In this document: positions 43,403 through 51,255 of the stretch, in pieces
How positions within the stretch are numbered: position 1 is the first letter of the stretch
How the letters are laid out: the number at the start of each line of letters is the position of its first letter
NCBI RefSeq assembly: GCF_948329515.1
Contig: NZ_CAOJCN010000006.1
Coordinates: 124,001 to 188,000, forward strand
DNA: 64,000 bases
Direction of reading: 5' to 3'
Source of the DNA: Cohnella rhizoplanae
GTDB lineage: Bacteria; Bacillota; Bacilli; Paenibacillales; Paenibacillaceae
Position numbers and translations under genes: made by a program
The notes under the pieces: generated by a model
Seen by the model: only the letters and a program-made list of their open reading frames with translations
What the model was told of the DNA's origin: nothing
The model's database searches: none

Positions 43403-43759
43403 GGCGTGACCGGAGGCGCGAAGTGCTGTCGGTGGGAAGCACATGCGAGTGTCTGCGTGAACGGAGGCGCGAAGTGCTGTCGATGAGAAGCACATGCGAG
43501 TGTCGGCGTGAACGGAGGCGCGAAGTGCTGTCGGTGGGAAGCACATGCAAGTGTCTGCGTGAGTGGAGGCGCAAAGTGCTGTCGAGGGGAAGCACATGCG
43601 AGTATCGGCGTGAACGGAGGCGCAAAGTGCTGTCGGTGGGAAGCACATGCGAGTGTCGGCGTGAACGGAGGCGCGAAGTGCTGTCGAGGGGAAGCACATG
43701 CGAGTGTCGGCGTGAGCGGAGGCGCGAAATGCTGTCAATGGGAAGCACTTGCCTCCCCG
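43403..43759. repeat. Minisatellite A: seven tandem units of 51 bp
   Basis: The motif CGGAGGCG (position 8-15 of the unit) recurs at 43411, 43462, 43513, 43564 (as TGGAGGCG), 43615, 43666 and 43717, exactly 51 bp apart. Units differ by a few substitutions and no indels. Each unit holds GTGCT and AGCAC ten bases apart, so RNA would form a row of small hairpins. Because 51 is a multiple of three, long repetitive frames appear on both strands; none has a convincing start. It fills most of the 508-base gap 43357-43864. Confidence 0.92.
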
Positions 43760-43864
43760 CAGCGCGGCGGGCACGGGGCCGCCCACTCTGTTATACTCGA
43801 ATCATAGCCCCGGCGGCTTCGCCGGGAATCCGAGATTCGGACGATGCAGAGGGGAGGGCGCCTG

Positions 43865-44869
43865 ATGTCTTTTCGCTACGAGATGTACGCGTACCGGGAT
43901 ATCCGGGAGGCGCACGCGGACGCGCTGCTGGCGGGCAACGGACTATCGATCTCCTATTCGCCCAGGTTCAGCTACGGCTCGCTCTATCAAGCGGCCGCGC
44001 CCTACATGGAGGAGACCGTGTCCGCGATCTTCGCGGCGCTCGGCACGACCAACTTCGAGCTGGCGCTGCGCGAGATCAATCAGGCGATTAGCCTCAACGG
44101 GCTCGTCGGCAACGCCAGCGGCAGACTGCCGGACCTCTACGCGGATATCCGGCAGGCGCTCGTCCGGGTCGTACAGCAGGTGCACCCGGAGAAGACCGAC
44201 ATCGACACGCCCGCAGGCGCGCAGCCCGCGGAAGGCCGCAGGCACGGGAGGCTCGCCGAGCTGGGCGTGCATCTTGCCTGTTTCGATGCGATTTTCACCA
44301 CCTCGTACGACTTGATTCCATATTGGGCCATCATGACTTCGCCATCTTCCTTCAAGGATTATTTCTTCGACTGCATTTTCTCGCCCTTGGTGCCGGAGAA
44401 GTACGCCGAGCGCATTCCGCTTCATTTCTTGCACGGCGCGCTGCACCTGTACACGGAGGACAAGCTCACGCGCAAGATCGTGGCCGAGAGCCGCCAACTG
44501 ACGCTGCCTCGCACGCTGGACCAACTATACCGGAGCGGAGACGCGGTGCCGCTGTTCGTGTCCGAAGGATTGAGCCGGCATAAGATGTCGCGCATTTTAG
44601 AAAACGAGTACCTCTCGTTCTGTTATGACGGCCTGAAGCGCTTGTCGGGCGGGCTTACGGTGTTCGGCTTGTCGTTCGACGGGGACGAGCATATCGTCCA
44701 GGCTGTCCGGGAGTCGGCGCTAAGCCGCATCGCGATCGGGATCTACACGCCGGGACTGTGCCCGGAAGAGATCATGCTCGAGCAGGCGAGGTATGCGGGC
44801 AAGCTGGGGGGCGACCGGGAGCTCGTGTTCTTCGACTCGTCTACGTTCTGCGAGGACAGCGAGGGATGA
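43865..44869 (+). CDS. DUF4917 protein, SIR2-like fold
   Basis: A 334-residue protein of the DUF4917 family. It shows the three landmarks of SIR2-like NAD-binding proteins: a glycine loop GNGLS (24-28) followed by FSYGSLY, the segment IFTTSYDLIPYW (143-154) where sirtuin-like NADases have T-x-N-Y-D, and HFLHGALHL with His190-Gly191 in place of the catalytic His-Gly. The Asn is replaced by Ser147. ATG 43865 follows GAGGGGAGGG; an in-frame ATG at 43844 is rejected. Function unknown: NAD hydrolysis, ADP-ribose binding and a defence role are all possible. Confidence 0.8.
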   Translation: MSFRYEMYAYRDIREAHADALLAGNGLSISYSPRFSYGSLYQAAAPYMEETVSAIFAALGTTNFELALREINQAISLNGLVGNASGRLPDLYADIRQALVRVVQQVHPEKTDIDTPAGAQPAEGRRHGRLAELGVHLACFDAIFTTSYDLIPYWAIMTSPSSFKDYFFDCIFSPLVPEKYAERIPLHFLHGALHLYTEDKLTRKIVAESRQLTLPRTLDQLYRSGDAVPLFVSEGLSRHKMSRILENEYLSFCYDGLKRLSGGLTVFGLSFDGDEHIVQAVRESALSRIAIGIYTPGLCPEEIMLEQARYAGKLGGDRELVFFDSSTFCEDSEG

Positions 44870-44874
44870 GCCTG

Positions 44875-44904
44875 TTGACAATCCCACGGACGCTCCGTTA
44901 GAAT
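44875..44904 (+). promoter_or_regulatory. Promoter of the serC-serS T-box operon
   Basis: TTGACA (44875-44880), 18 bases, TAGAAT (44899-44904). Transcription would start near 44911. Confidence 0.75.
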
Positions 44905-44910
44905 GATCAC

Positions 44911-45140
44911 ACAATCTCAGATCGGAATCAGGCCTATGAAGAGCATCCAACTCGGAGGCGTTCCCGTCAAGAGCGGCCCTGTATCGCGAGATACGGCCGC
45001 ATCCTAAGTTTACCGGCCCCGCCCGTTACCGCGGAACCAAGAGGATGAATCGGCGCCCCGCGCGCCGGTTCATCAAGTTGGGTGGCACCGCGAGCTGACG
45101 CTCCTCGTCCCAATTCGGACGAGGGGCGTCTTTGCGTTTT
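44911..45140 (+). ncRNA. T-box leader of serC-serS
   Basis: The T-box GGGTGGCACCGCG is at 45080-45092. It is preceded by a stem III-like hairpin (GATGAATCGGCGC 45044-45056 / 45062-45074) and by GTTACCGCGGAAC typical of the region before the antiterminator. The terminator pairs GACGCTCCTCGTCC (45097-45110) with GGACGAGGGGCGTC (45117-45130) and ends in TTTGCGTTTT. The 5' part is short; a GCGGCC/GGCCGC hairpin (44973-45000) is clear, but I could not place a standard long stem I or a specifier loop. The downstream genes point to uncharged tRNA-Ser. Confidence 0.85.
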
Positions 45141-45174
45141 CAGCCGACAATACTTGGAGAAAGAGGCGAGGGAA

Positions 45175-46275
45175 ATGGATCGGACGTACAACTTCAATCC
45201 GGGACCGGCGGCGCTGCCGCTCGAGGTGCTGGAGCAGGGACGGGACAGCTTCATGGAATATGGGGGACAGGGCATGTCGCTCATGGAGATGTCGCATCGC
45301 AGCAAGCCGGTGGAGCGCATGATCGCGGAGACGGAGGAGCTGCTGCTGGAGCTGATCGGGCTGGCGGACGCAGGCTATCGCGTGCTGTTCATGTCGGGCG
45401 GGGCGAGCGCGCAGTTCGCGTTGGCGGCGATGAATCTGTTGACGGCAGGCAAATCGGGGCGGTACGTGCTGTCGGGCGGCTTTTCGGAAAAAGCGTACGA
45501 GGAGGCGCTGTCGGTCGGGGAGGCCGAGGTGCTCGCGAGCGGCAAGTCGCACGGATGGGCCAGGCTGCCGGACGTCGACGCGGCGCTGCCGGGGCTGACG
45601 GCGGCGGATACCGCCTACGTGCATCTGACGACGAACAATACGATCGAAGGCTCGCAGTTCCGGAGGTTTCCGGACACGGGCGCCATCCCGCTGATCGGCG
45701 ACATGACGAGCGATATATTGAGCCGGGAGCTCGATTGGAAAAGGTTCGCGATGTTCTACGCCGGCGCGCAGAAGAACCTGGGGCCGGCGGGCGTCACGGC
45801 CGTCGTGATCCGCGAGGATCTGCTGGCGGCTTCGGCAGGCGCGAAGCTTCCCGCGATTTTCCGCTACGCAACCTATGCCGCCAACAACTCGCTGTACAAT
45901 ACGCCGCCGGTGCACAGCATTTACATGATGAAGCTCATGCTGGAGTGGACCGCCCGGCAGGGCGGGGTGGCGGCGATGGAGGCGCGAAGCGCGGAGAAGG
46001 CGGCGCTGCTCTACGAGGCGATCGACGCGAGCGGCGGTTTCTACGGCGGCATCGTGGAGCGGCCGTACCGCTCGTCGATGAACGCGACCTGGCGGCTGTC
46101 CGACGAGTCGCTGGAGCGGACGTTCCTGCAGGAGGCGCAGGCCGCGGGCTTCGCCGGGCTCGCCGGACATCGGAGCGTCGGGGGGATCCGGGCGTCGATC
46201 TACAATGGCGTGCCGGTCGAGGCATGCCGGGCGTTGGCCGGGTTCATGCACGATTTTCGGAAGCGGCGGGGTTAA
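45175..46275 (+). CDS. serC: Phosphoserine aminotransferase
   Basis: A 366-residue class V aminotransferase (NFNPGPAALPLEVLEQ start; SGGASAQF; PLP lysine in AGAQKNLGPAG). It converts 3-phosphohydroxypyruvate and glutamate to O-phospho-L-serine, the second step of serine synthesis and also a substrate of SbnA. ATG 45175 behind GAGGCGAGGG is preferred because the frame upstream is inside the T-box. Operon with serS. Confidence 0.94.
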   Translation: MDRTYNFNPGPAALPLEVLEQGRDSFMEYGGQGMSLMEMSHRSKPVERMIAETEELLLELIGLADAGYRVLFMSGGASAQFALAAMNLLTAGKSGRYVLSGGFSEKAYEEALSVGEAEVLASGKSHGWARLPDVDAALPGLTAADTAYVHLTTNNTIEGSQFRRFPDTGAIPLIGDMTSDILSRELDWKRFAMFYAGAQKNLGPAGVTAVVIREDLLAASAGAKLPAIFRYATYAANNSLYNTPPVHSIYMMKLMLEWTARQGGVAAMEARSAEKAALLYEAIDASGGFYGGIVERPYRSSMNATWRLSDESLERTFLQEAQAAGFAGLAGHRSVGGIRASIYNGVPVEACRALAGFMHDFRKRRG

Positions 46276-46293
46276 GGAAGGAGGCTGGCGACT

Positions 46294-47643
46294 ATGCTGG
46301 ACATGACCTATATCCGCGATCACGCGGAGCTGCTGCAGCATACGGCGGACCGCAAGGGGATCGCGGTATCGATCCGCGGGCTACTGGAAGCGGACGCGCA
46401 GCGCAGGACGCTGCTGCAGGAGGTCGAGCGGCTGCGGGCCGAGCGCAACCGGCGGACGGAGGAGATCGGGGCGCTTGTCAGGGCGGCGCGCGCCACCGAT
46501 GAGCGTGCGGGCGCGGTGGACCGCGCAGCGGCGCAGCCGGAGGGCGTGAATGTCGTACGCGTGCAGCTGGCAGAAGAAGCGAAGCAGCGTATGCGGGAGA
46601 TGAACGCCGAGCTCGCGGCGCTCGAGGCGAGGCTGGCCGAGACTGCGGCCGCATGGCGGACGCTGCTCGAGCTGGTCCCGAATCCGGTGTCGGCGGACAC
46701 GCCGGACGGGCGTTCGGACGCCGACAATGTCGAGCTTCGGCGCGTAGGAGAGGTGCCGGCATTCGCATTCGAAGCGCTTGATCACATACAGCTCGGGGAG
46801 CGTCTCGGCATGCTCGACCTCGCTCGCGGGGTGAAGCTCGCGGGGACGCGCAGCTACGTGCTGAAGGGCGTCGGCAGCCGCTTGCACCGCGCCGTGCAGC
46901 AGCTGGCCATGGACGTGCTGGAGCGGCGCGGCTTCACACCGCTCGAGCTGCCAGCGATGATGCGCGGCGTGGCGTTCACGAACACCGGTTTTTTCCCCAC
47001 GGGCAGAGATCAGACCTTCGCGCTCGCCGAAGGAGACAAGTATCTGATCGGCACGTCGGAGGTCGGCCTCGTCTCGTATTATGCCGGCGAGACCGTGGCG
47101 TTGGATGAGCCGATCCGCCTCGCGGCGGCGACGCCCTGCTTCCGCAGCGAGGTCGGCTCGGCTGGCCGCGACGTGCACGGGCTGTACCGGGTTCATCAGT
47201 TCGCCAAGGTCGAGCAGGTCGTCCTCTGCAGGGGCGACGCGGCAGTCTCGGATGCGTTGCTGGGGGAAATCACGGCCAATGCCGAGGAGATTCTGCGGCT
47301 GCTCGAGCTGCCGTACCGCGTCGTGGCGGTCTGCGTCGGCGACATGTCGCAGAAGACGCACAAGCAGTACGACATCGAGACATGGATGCCGAGCCGCGGG
47401 GCTTACGGGGAGACGCATTCGTCGTCGAACGTGCTGGATTTCCAGGCGCGCCGGGCAGGCATTCGCTACCTGGACGCCGACGGGACGCTGCGCTACGCGC
47501 ATACGCTCAACAACACGGCGGTCGCCGCGCCGCGCATCTTGATCCCGCTGCTGGAGAATCACCAGCGGGAGGACGGCTCGGTGTACGTGCCGCTGGCGCT
47601 GCGCCCTTATCTGGGAGGCGTGGAGGCGGTGCGGCCGGAGTGA
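46294..47643 (+). CDS. serS: Seryl-tRNA synthetase
   Basis: A 449-residue class II synthetase: N-terminal coiled-coil arm (about 30-125), then the catalytic domain with motif 2 (CFRSEVGSAGRDVHGLYR) and motif 3 (LNNTAVAAPRILIPLLEN and a C-terminal GGVE). Longer than the usual 425 residues, with an atypical arm (extra Ala/Arg-rich stretch near residues 60-90), so it may be a second, divergent SerRS. 18 bases after serC and behind GGAAGGAGG, under the same T-box. Confidence 0.92.
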   Translation: MLDMTYIRDHAELLQHTADRKGIAVSIRGLLEADAQRRTLLQEVERLRAERNRRTEEIGALVRAARATDERAGAVDRAAAQPEGVNVVRVQLAEEAKQRMREMNAELAALEARLAETAAAWRTLLELVPNPVSADTPDGRSDADNVELRRVGEVPAFAFEALDHIQLGERLGMLDLARGVKLAGTRSYVLKGVGSRLHRAVQQLAMDVLERRGFTPLELPAMMRGVAFTNTGFFPTGRDQTFALAEGDKYLIGTSEVGLVSYYAGETVALDEPIRLAAATPCFRSEVGSAGRDVHGLYRVHQFAKVEQVVLCRGDAAVSDALLGEITANAEEILRLLELPYRVVAVCVGDMSQKTHKQYDIETWMPSRGAYGETHSSSNVLDFQARRAGIRYLDADGTLRYAHTLNNTAVAAPRILIPLLENHQREDGSVYVPLALRPYLGGVEAVRPE

Positions 47644-47656
47644 GCGGCGGAGGAAC

Positions 47657-47685
47657 TTGACATTTCCTCTCGCTAGGCGTAAATT
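47657..47685 (+). promoter_or_regulatory. Promoter of the proS T-box unit
   Basis: TTGACA (47657-47662), 17 bases, TAAATT (47680-47685). A second TTGACA at 47688-47693 has no good -10. Confidence 0.6.
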
Positions 47686-47691
47686 ATTTGA

Positions 47692-47943
47692 CAATTCACA
47701 TTTATCAGAAACAACGGCGAAGATACAAGGATATGACGTCCGCGTTCGGCGGCACAGAGAAGGAACCCTTGGCTGCGAGGTTCCCCGACCGAACGGACGC
47801 TCCCCGCCTTGCGAGCCGCAGCGAGGCAATGCGCTGCCGGGGCATGCCCCGTTATCCGAGAAGGATCGATCGGCCGCGCCGATTCGGTCGAATTAGGGTG
47901 GTACCGCGAACGCATTCGTCCCTGACGAGTGCGTTCTTTTTTA
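47692..47943 (+). ncRNA. T-box leader of proS
   Basis: The T-box GGGTGGTACCGCG is at 47896-47908. The terminator is AACGCATTCGTC (47909-47920) with GACGAGTGCGTT (47924-47935) and a T-run. Stem I can be drawn: CAAGG near 47726 pairs with CCTTG near 47809, and CGTCCG...TTCGG pairs with CCGAACGGACG. The internal loop left on the 3' side is CTCCCCG, so any reading (CCC or CCG) gives a proline codon, in line with control by uncharged tRNA-Pro. Confidence 0.9.
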
Positions 47944-47966
47944 TACGCTGAAGGAGGTATCGGAAC

Positions 47967-49685
47967 ATGTATCAATCCAGCTTGCTGGCGCCGACGATGA
48001 GAGACGTTCCCTCGGATGCGGAGGCAGCCAGCCATCGTCTCATGCTGCGCGCGGGCTTCGTCCGTCCGTTGGCCTCGGGAATTTATAATTATCTGCCGCT
48101 CGGCTGGCGCGTGCTTCGCAAGATCTCGGCCGTCGTCCGCGAAGAACTGGACCGCGCGGGCGCCCAGGAGATGCTGATGCCCGTCCTGCAACCCGCGGAG
48201 CTATGGAGAGCTACCGGAAGGTACGACGTCTATGGCCCGGAGCTGGTACGGTTCAAGGACAGGCACGACCGCGACTTCGTGCTCGGGCCGACGCATGAGG
48301 AGGTCATTACGGCGCTGATCGCGGACGAGGTCCGTTCCTATCGGCAGCTTCCCAAGACGTTGTACCAGATTCAGACGAAGGTCCGCGACGAGCGGCGTCC
48401 CCGGTTCGGGCTGTTGCGCAGCCGGGAATTTATGATGATGGACGCCTATTCGTTCGACGCCGACGACGAAGGTCTGGATCGGACTTACCGAGCGATATAT
48501 GGGGCGTATGAACAAATTTTCGCCCGTTGCGGTTTGGACGTCCTGGCCGTCGAAGCGGATGCTGGCGCGATCGGCGGCGAAGGCGACTCGCACGAATTTA
48601 TGGCGCCGGCCGATATCGGCGAGGATACGATCGCCTGGTGCGCGAGCTGCGGTTATGCGGCTAACTTGGAGAAGGCTGAGATCGGGATGCGGGAGTCCGG
48701 CGCGGGAGGCGAACGAGCCGATGCCGCAAGGGTGCCCGCTGAGCTCGTTCACACGCCTGGCGCGCGTACGGTCGAGCAGCTATCCGCGGCGCTGGGCGTT
48801 CGGACGGACGACATCCTGAAGACGCTTGTCATGATTGCGGACGGCGAGGCGGTAGCGATCGTAATTCGCGGAGATCACGAGGCCAACGAGATCAAGATTA
48901 GGCAGGCATTGCATGCAAAAACGTTGGAAATGGCGGATGCCGGGACGGTCGCGGCCGTCGCCTCGGCGCCGGTCGGTTTTATCGGTCCGATCGGATTGGA
49001 CATTCCGATATACGTCGACCGGGCGGCTGCAGAAATGGCGAGCGGAGTCGCCGGAGCGAACGCCGCGGATCGCCATCTGCGCGGAGTCGTGCCCGGTCGG
49101 GACTTCGCGCTTAGCCGCGTAGCAGATCTGAGGAACGCGGCCGAGGGCGATCCCTGTCCGAGATGCGCGGACGGGAAGCTCGGGATCCGCAGAGGTATCG
49201 AGATCGGCCATGTATTCAAGCTGGGGACGAAGTATAGCCTGCCGCTGAATGCCGCATTCGCAGACGCGAACGGTGCCATGGCGTCGATCGTCATGGGCTG
49301 CTACGGAATCGGCGTCTCGCGGATGTTGTCGGCCATCGCGGAGCAGCATTATGACGAGCGCGGCTTGCGCTGGCCGGCCGAGGTCGCCCCCTTCCGGGTG
49401 CATATCGTGCCCGTGTCGTGGAAGGACGCGGCGCAGATGGCGCTCGCTGAGGAAATCTACCGGACGCTGACCGCGGAAGGGATCGAGACGCTGCTCGACG
49501 ACCGGGAGGAGCGTCTGGGCGTCAAGCTGAAGGATGCCGACCTGTTCGGCATTCCGCATCGCATCGTCGTAGGCAAGCGCGCGGCCGAGGGCGTCGTAGA
49601 GTATGCGGAACGCTCTTGGCCGCAGCCGGAGGAGATCGCTGTAGGCGAAGCGGCCAGCCGCTGCCGCGGGATCGCGGGGCGCTGA
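47967..49685 (+). CDS. proS: Prolyl-tRNA synthetase, bacterial type
   Basis: A 572-residue class II synthetase of the bacterial type with the editing domain inserted between motifs 2 and 3. Motif 1 region PLASGIYNYLPLGWRV, motif 2 RRPRFGLLRSREFMM, the INS editing domain about residues 230-385 (MIADGEAVAIVIRGDHEANE), motif 3 GCYGIGVSRML, then the anticodon-binding domain. ATG after GAAGGAGGT. Controlled by its own T-box. Confidence 0.96.
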   Translation: MYQSSLLAPTMRDVPSDAEAASHRLMLRAGFVRPLASGIYNYLPLGWRVLRKISAVVREELDRAGAQEMLMPVLQPAELWRATGRYDVYGPELVRFKDRHDRDFVLGPTHEEVITALIADEVRSYRQLPKTLYQIQTKVRDERRPRFGLLRSREFMMMDAYSFDADDEGLDRTYRAIYGAYEQIFARCGLDVLAVEADAGAIGGEGDSHEFMAPADIGEDTIAWCASCGYAANLEKAEIGMRESGAGGERADAARVPAELVHTPGARTVEQLSAALGVRTDDILKTLVMIADGEAVAIVIRGDHEANEIKIRQALHAKTLEMADAGTVAAVASAPVGFIGPIGLDIPIYVDRAAAEMASGVAGANAADRHLRGVVPGRDFALSRVADLRNAAEGDPCPRCADGKLGIRRGIEIGHVFKLGTKYSLPLNAAFADANGAMASIVMGCYGIGVSRMLSAIAEQHYDERGLRWPAEVAPFRVHIVPVSWKDAAQMALAEEIYRTLTAEGIETLLDDREERLGVKLKDADLFGIPHRIVVGKRAAEGVVEYAERSWPQPEEIAVGEAASRCRGIAGR

Positions 49686-49877
49686 CGGGTGGATCAGGCT
49701 GCGAAGGAGATGCAACGTGCTCGCGCCGCCGGATCGCCCCGCTGACGCTCAAGCAAGAGACACCCGCCGCCGCGACACGCCAGCCGCAGCCCGCCTTCCG
49801 CGCCGACACCGGCCGCGACCGCTTCCTCCCGCGTCGACACCCGCCCCGCTACCAGCTTGCACCAGCTCCGCTACCAG

Positions 49878-50474
49878 CTAATCCGCCCTGAACAGACCGT
49901 CCAGGTGAGAGGACACGATCCGCATGAGGCCTGCGGGATCCAGGTGCTCCGCATAGGTCGTGTAGTGGACGACCAGGCCGTCGACGAGCGCGTGCAGCAG
50001 GCGCGCTTCGAGCTCCGTGTCGATGCCCGGCCGGGCGAGGCCCCGCTCGGACAAGGCGGCGATCATGCGCTTGAAGCCGTCGTACAGCGCCTCGTGGGCC
50101 TCCTGGCTGAGCGCGCGGATCGCGGGATCGGACACCGCCTTGCCCGCGAACGCCAGCCAGACCTCGGCCTCCGCGAGACGTTCTTGGTCCAGCGGCGCGA
50201 GCTGCGCGATGATCAGCTCCATGTCCGCGCGCGCTTGTCCCGTGAGGGCGAGTCCGTCGATCCGCGCGCCGACCCGCCGGATGAGCAGGCGCATCGCGTA
50301 GGCGAGCAGATCGTTCTGGGCGTCGAAGTAGTGCCGCAGCGCGCCCAGCGTCAGGCCGGCCTCCTCCGCGACCCGCCGTACGGACGCGCCTTCGATGCCT
50401 TCTCTCCGCACAAGGCGCCACACGGCTTCGGCGATATGTTCTTTTCGTTTTTCGTGGTCGACGATTTTAGGCAT
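49878..50474 (-). CDS. TetR-family regulator
   Basis: A 198-residue TetR repressor with the N-terminal helix-turn-helix (GIEGASVRRVAEEAGLTLGALRHYF) and a BetI/PksA-like C-terminal ligand domain. ATG at 50474. Divergent from a small membrane protein gene with two matching operators between them, so it likely represses both. Ligand unknown. Confidence 0.9.
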   Translation of the reverse strand: MPKIVDHEKRKEHIAEAVWRLVRREGIEGASVRRVAEEAGLTLGALRHYFDAQNDLLAYAMRLLIRRVGARIDGLALTGQARADMELIIAQLAPLDQERLAEAEVWLAFAGKAVSDPAIRALSQEAHEALYDGFKRMIAALSERGLARPGIDTELEARLLHALVDGLVVHYTTYAEHLDPAGLMRIVSSHLDGLFRAD

Positions 50475-50484
50475 GCCCTTATTA

Positions 50485-50546
50485 TAATACGATTGTATTA
50501 TTAAAAATAGCTGTTATAATCAGGCTTAATTAATACGACTGTATGG
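50485..50546. promoter_or_regulatory. Twin TetR operators and divergent promoter
   Basis: Operator 1 is TAATAC-GATT-GTATTA (50485-50500), a perfect inverted repeat. Operator 2 is TAATAC-GACT-GTATGG (50531-50546), the same core with two end changes, 46 bp away. TTGTAT (50493-50498), 16 bases and TATAAT (50515-50520) form the plus-strand promoter, so operator 1 covers the -35. Confidence 0.75.
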
Positions 50547-50563
50547 TAAAAGGGGCTGCTGCG

Positions 50564-51115
50564 ATGATCGGCGTCATCATTGGCTGCGAGATCGCGTTCT
50601 GGGTACTCATCCTGGCGGGGCTGGCATGCCGTTATTTGATCAAATGGAAAAGAACCGGTTCCGCGCTGCTCCTGTCGACCCCGGTCGTGGACATCGTGCT
50701 GCTCGCAGTCACGGTCGTCCACTTGAGACAGGGGGCCGAGGCTACCTTCGCGCACGGGCTCGCCGCGGTCTATATCGGCGTCTCGATCGCTTTCGGCCAC
50801 GCGATGATCCGGTGGGCGGACGCCCGCTTCGCCCACCGGTTCGCGGGGGGCGGAGCGCCGGCCCCCAAGGCGAGATACGGCAGCGAGCACGCGCGGCAGG
50901 AGCGCCTCGGCTGGTTCAAGCACCTGTTGGCTTGGGCGATCGGGTGCTTGTGTCTGGCGGGCATGATCTATCTGGTCGACGACTCGGGCAGCACGGAGCA
51001 GCTCGTCCGGGTCATCCGGCTGTGGTCGTTCGTGCTTGGCATCGACTTCCTGATCAGCTTCAGCTACACCCTCTCTCCCAAGAAAGAGAAGCGCAAATCT
51101 CGACCGCCAATCTGA
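50564..51115 (+). CDS. Small integral membrane protein, TetR-controlled
   Basis: A 183-residue protein I do not recognise. It has five likely transmembrane helices (near 1-20, 33-53, 62-82, about 122-142 and 156-175), a cytoplasmic loop rich in charge (KARYGSEHARQERL) and a basic tail. ATG 50564 is chosen because AAAGGGG ends 7 bases upstream; ATG 50543 overlaps the operator. Its control by the adjacent TetR protein suggests a role in transport, efflux or membrane stress (inference). Confidence 0.75.
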   Translation: MIGVIIGCEIAFWVLILAGLACRYLIKWKRTGSALLLSTPVVDIVLLAVTVVHLRQGAEATFAHGLAAVYIGVSIAFGHAMIRWADARFAHRFAGGGAPAPKARYGSEHARQERLGWFKHLLAWAIGCLCLAGMIYLVDDSGSTEQLVRVIRLWSFVLGIDFLISFSYTLSPKKEKRKSRPPI

Positions 51116-51255
51116 AGCGGATCATTCTGCCCTGTCTCAATGCCCGTTCCAATCACTGTCCCGTTCCAATCGTAGGCCTCCGATCATGTTTTTCCGCGGG
51201 CTCTAATAGGATGAGTTAACGGCTTTCGGCCGTATCATCGGGGCGAAAGGGCGGG

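Noticed and set aside
43403..43759. CRISPR array
   Set aside because: Units are contiguous 51-bp copies with no alternating variable spacers, and there are no cas genes.
43311..43786. Minus-strand repeat proteins in minisatellite A
   Set aside because: Same reason: overlapping open frames on both strands in a repeat block, no credible start.
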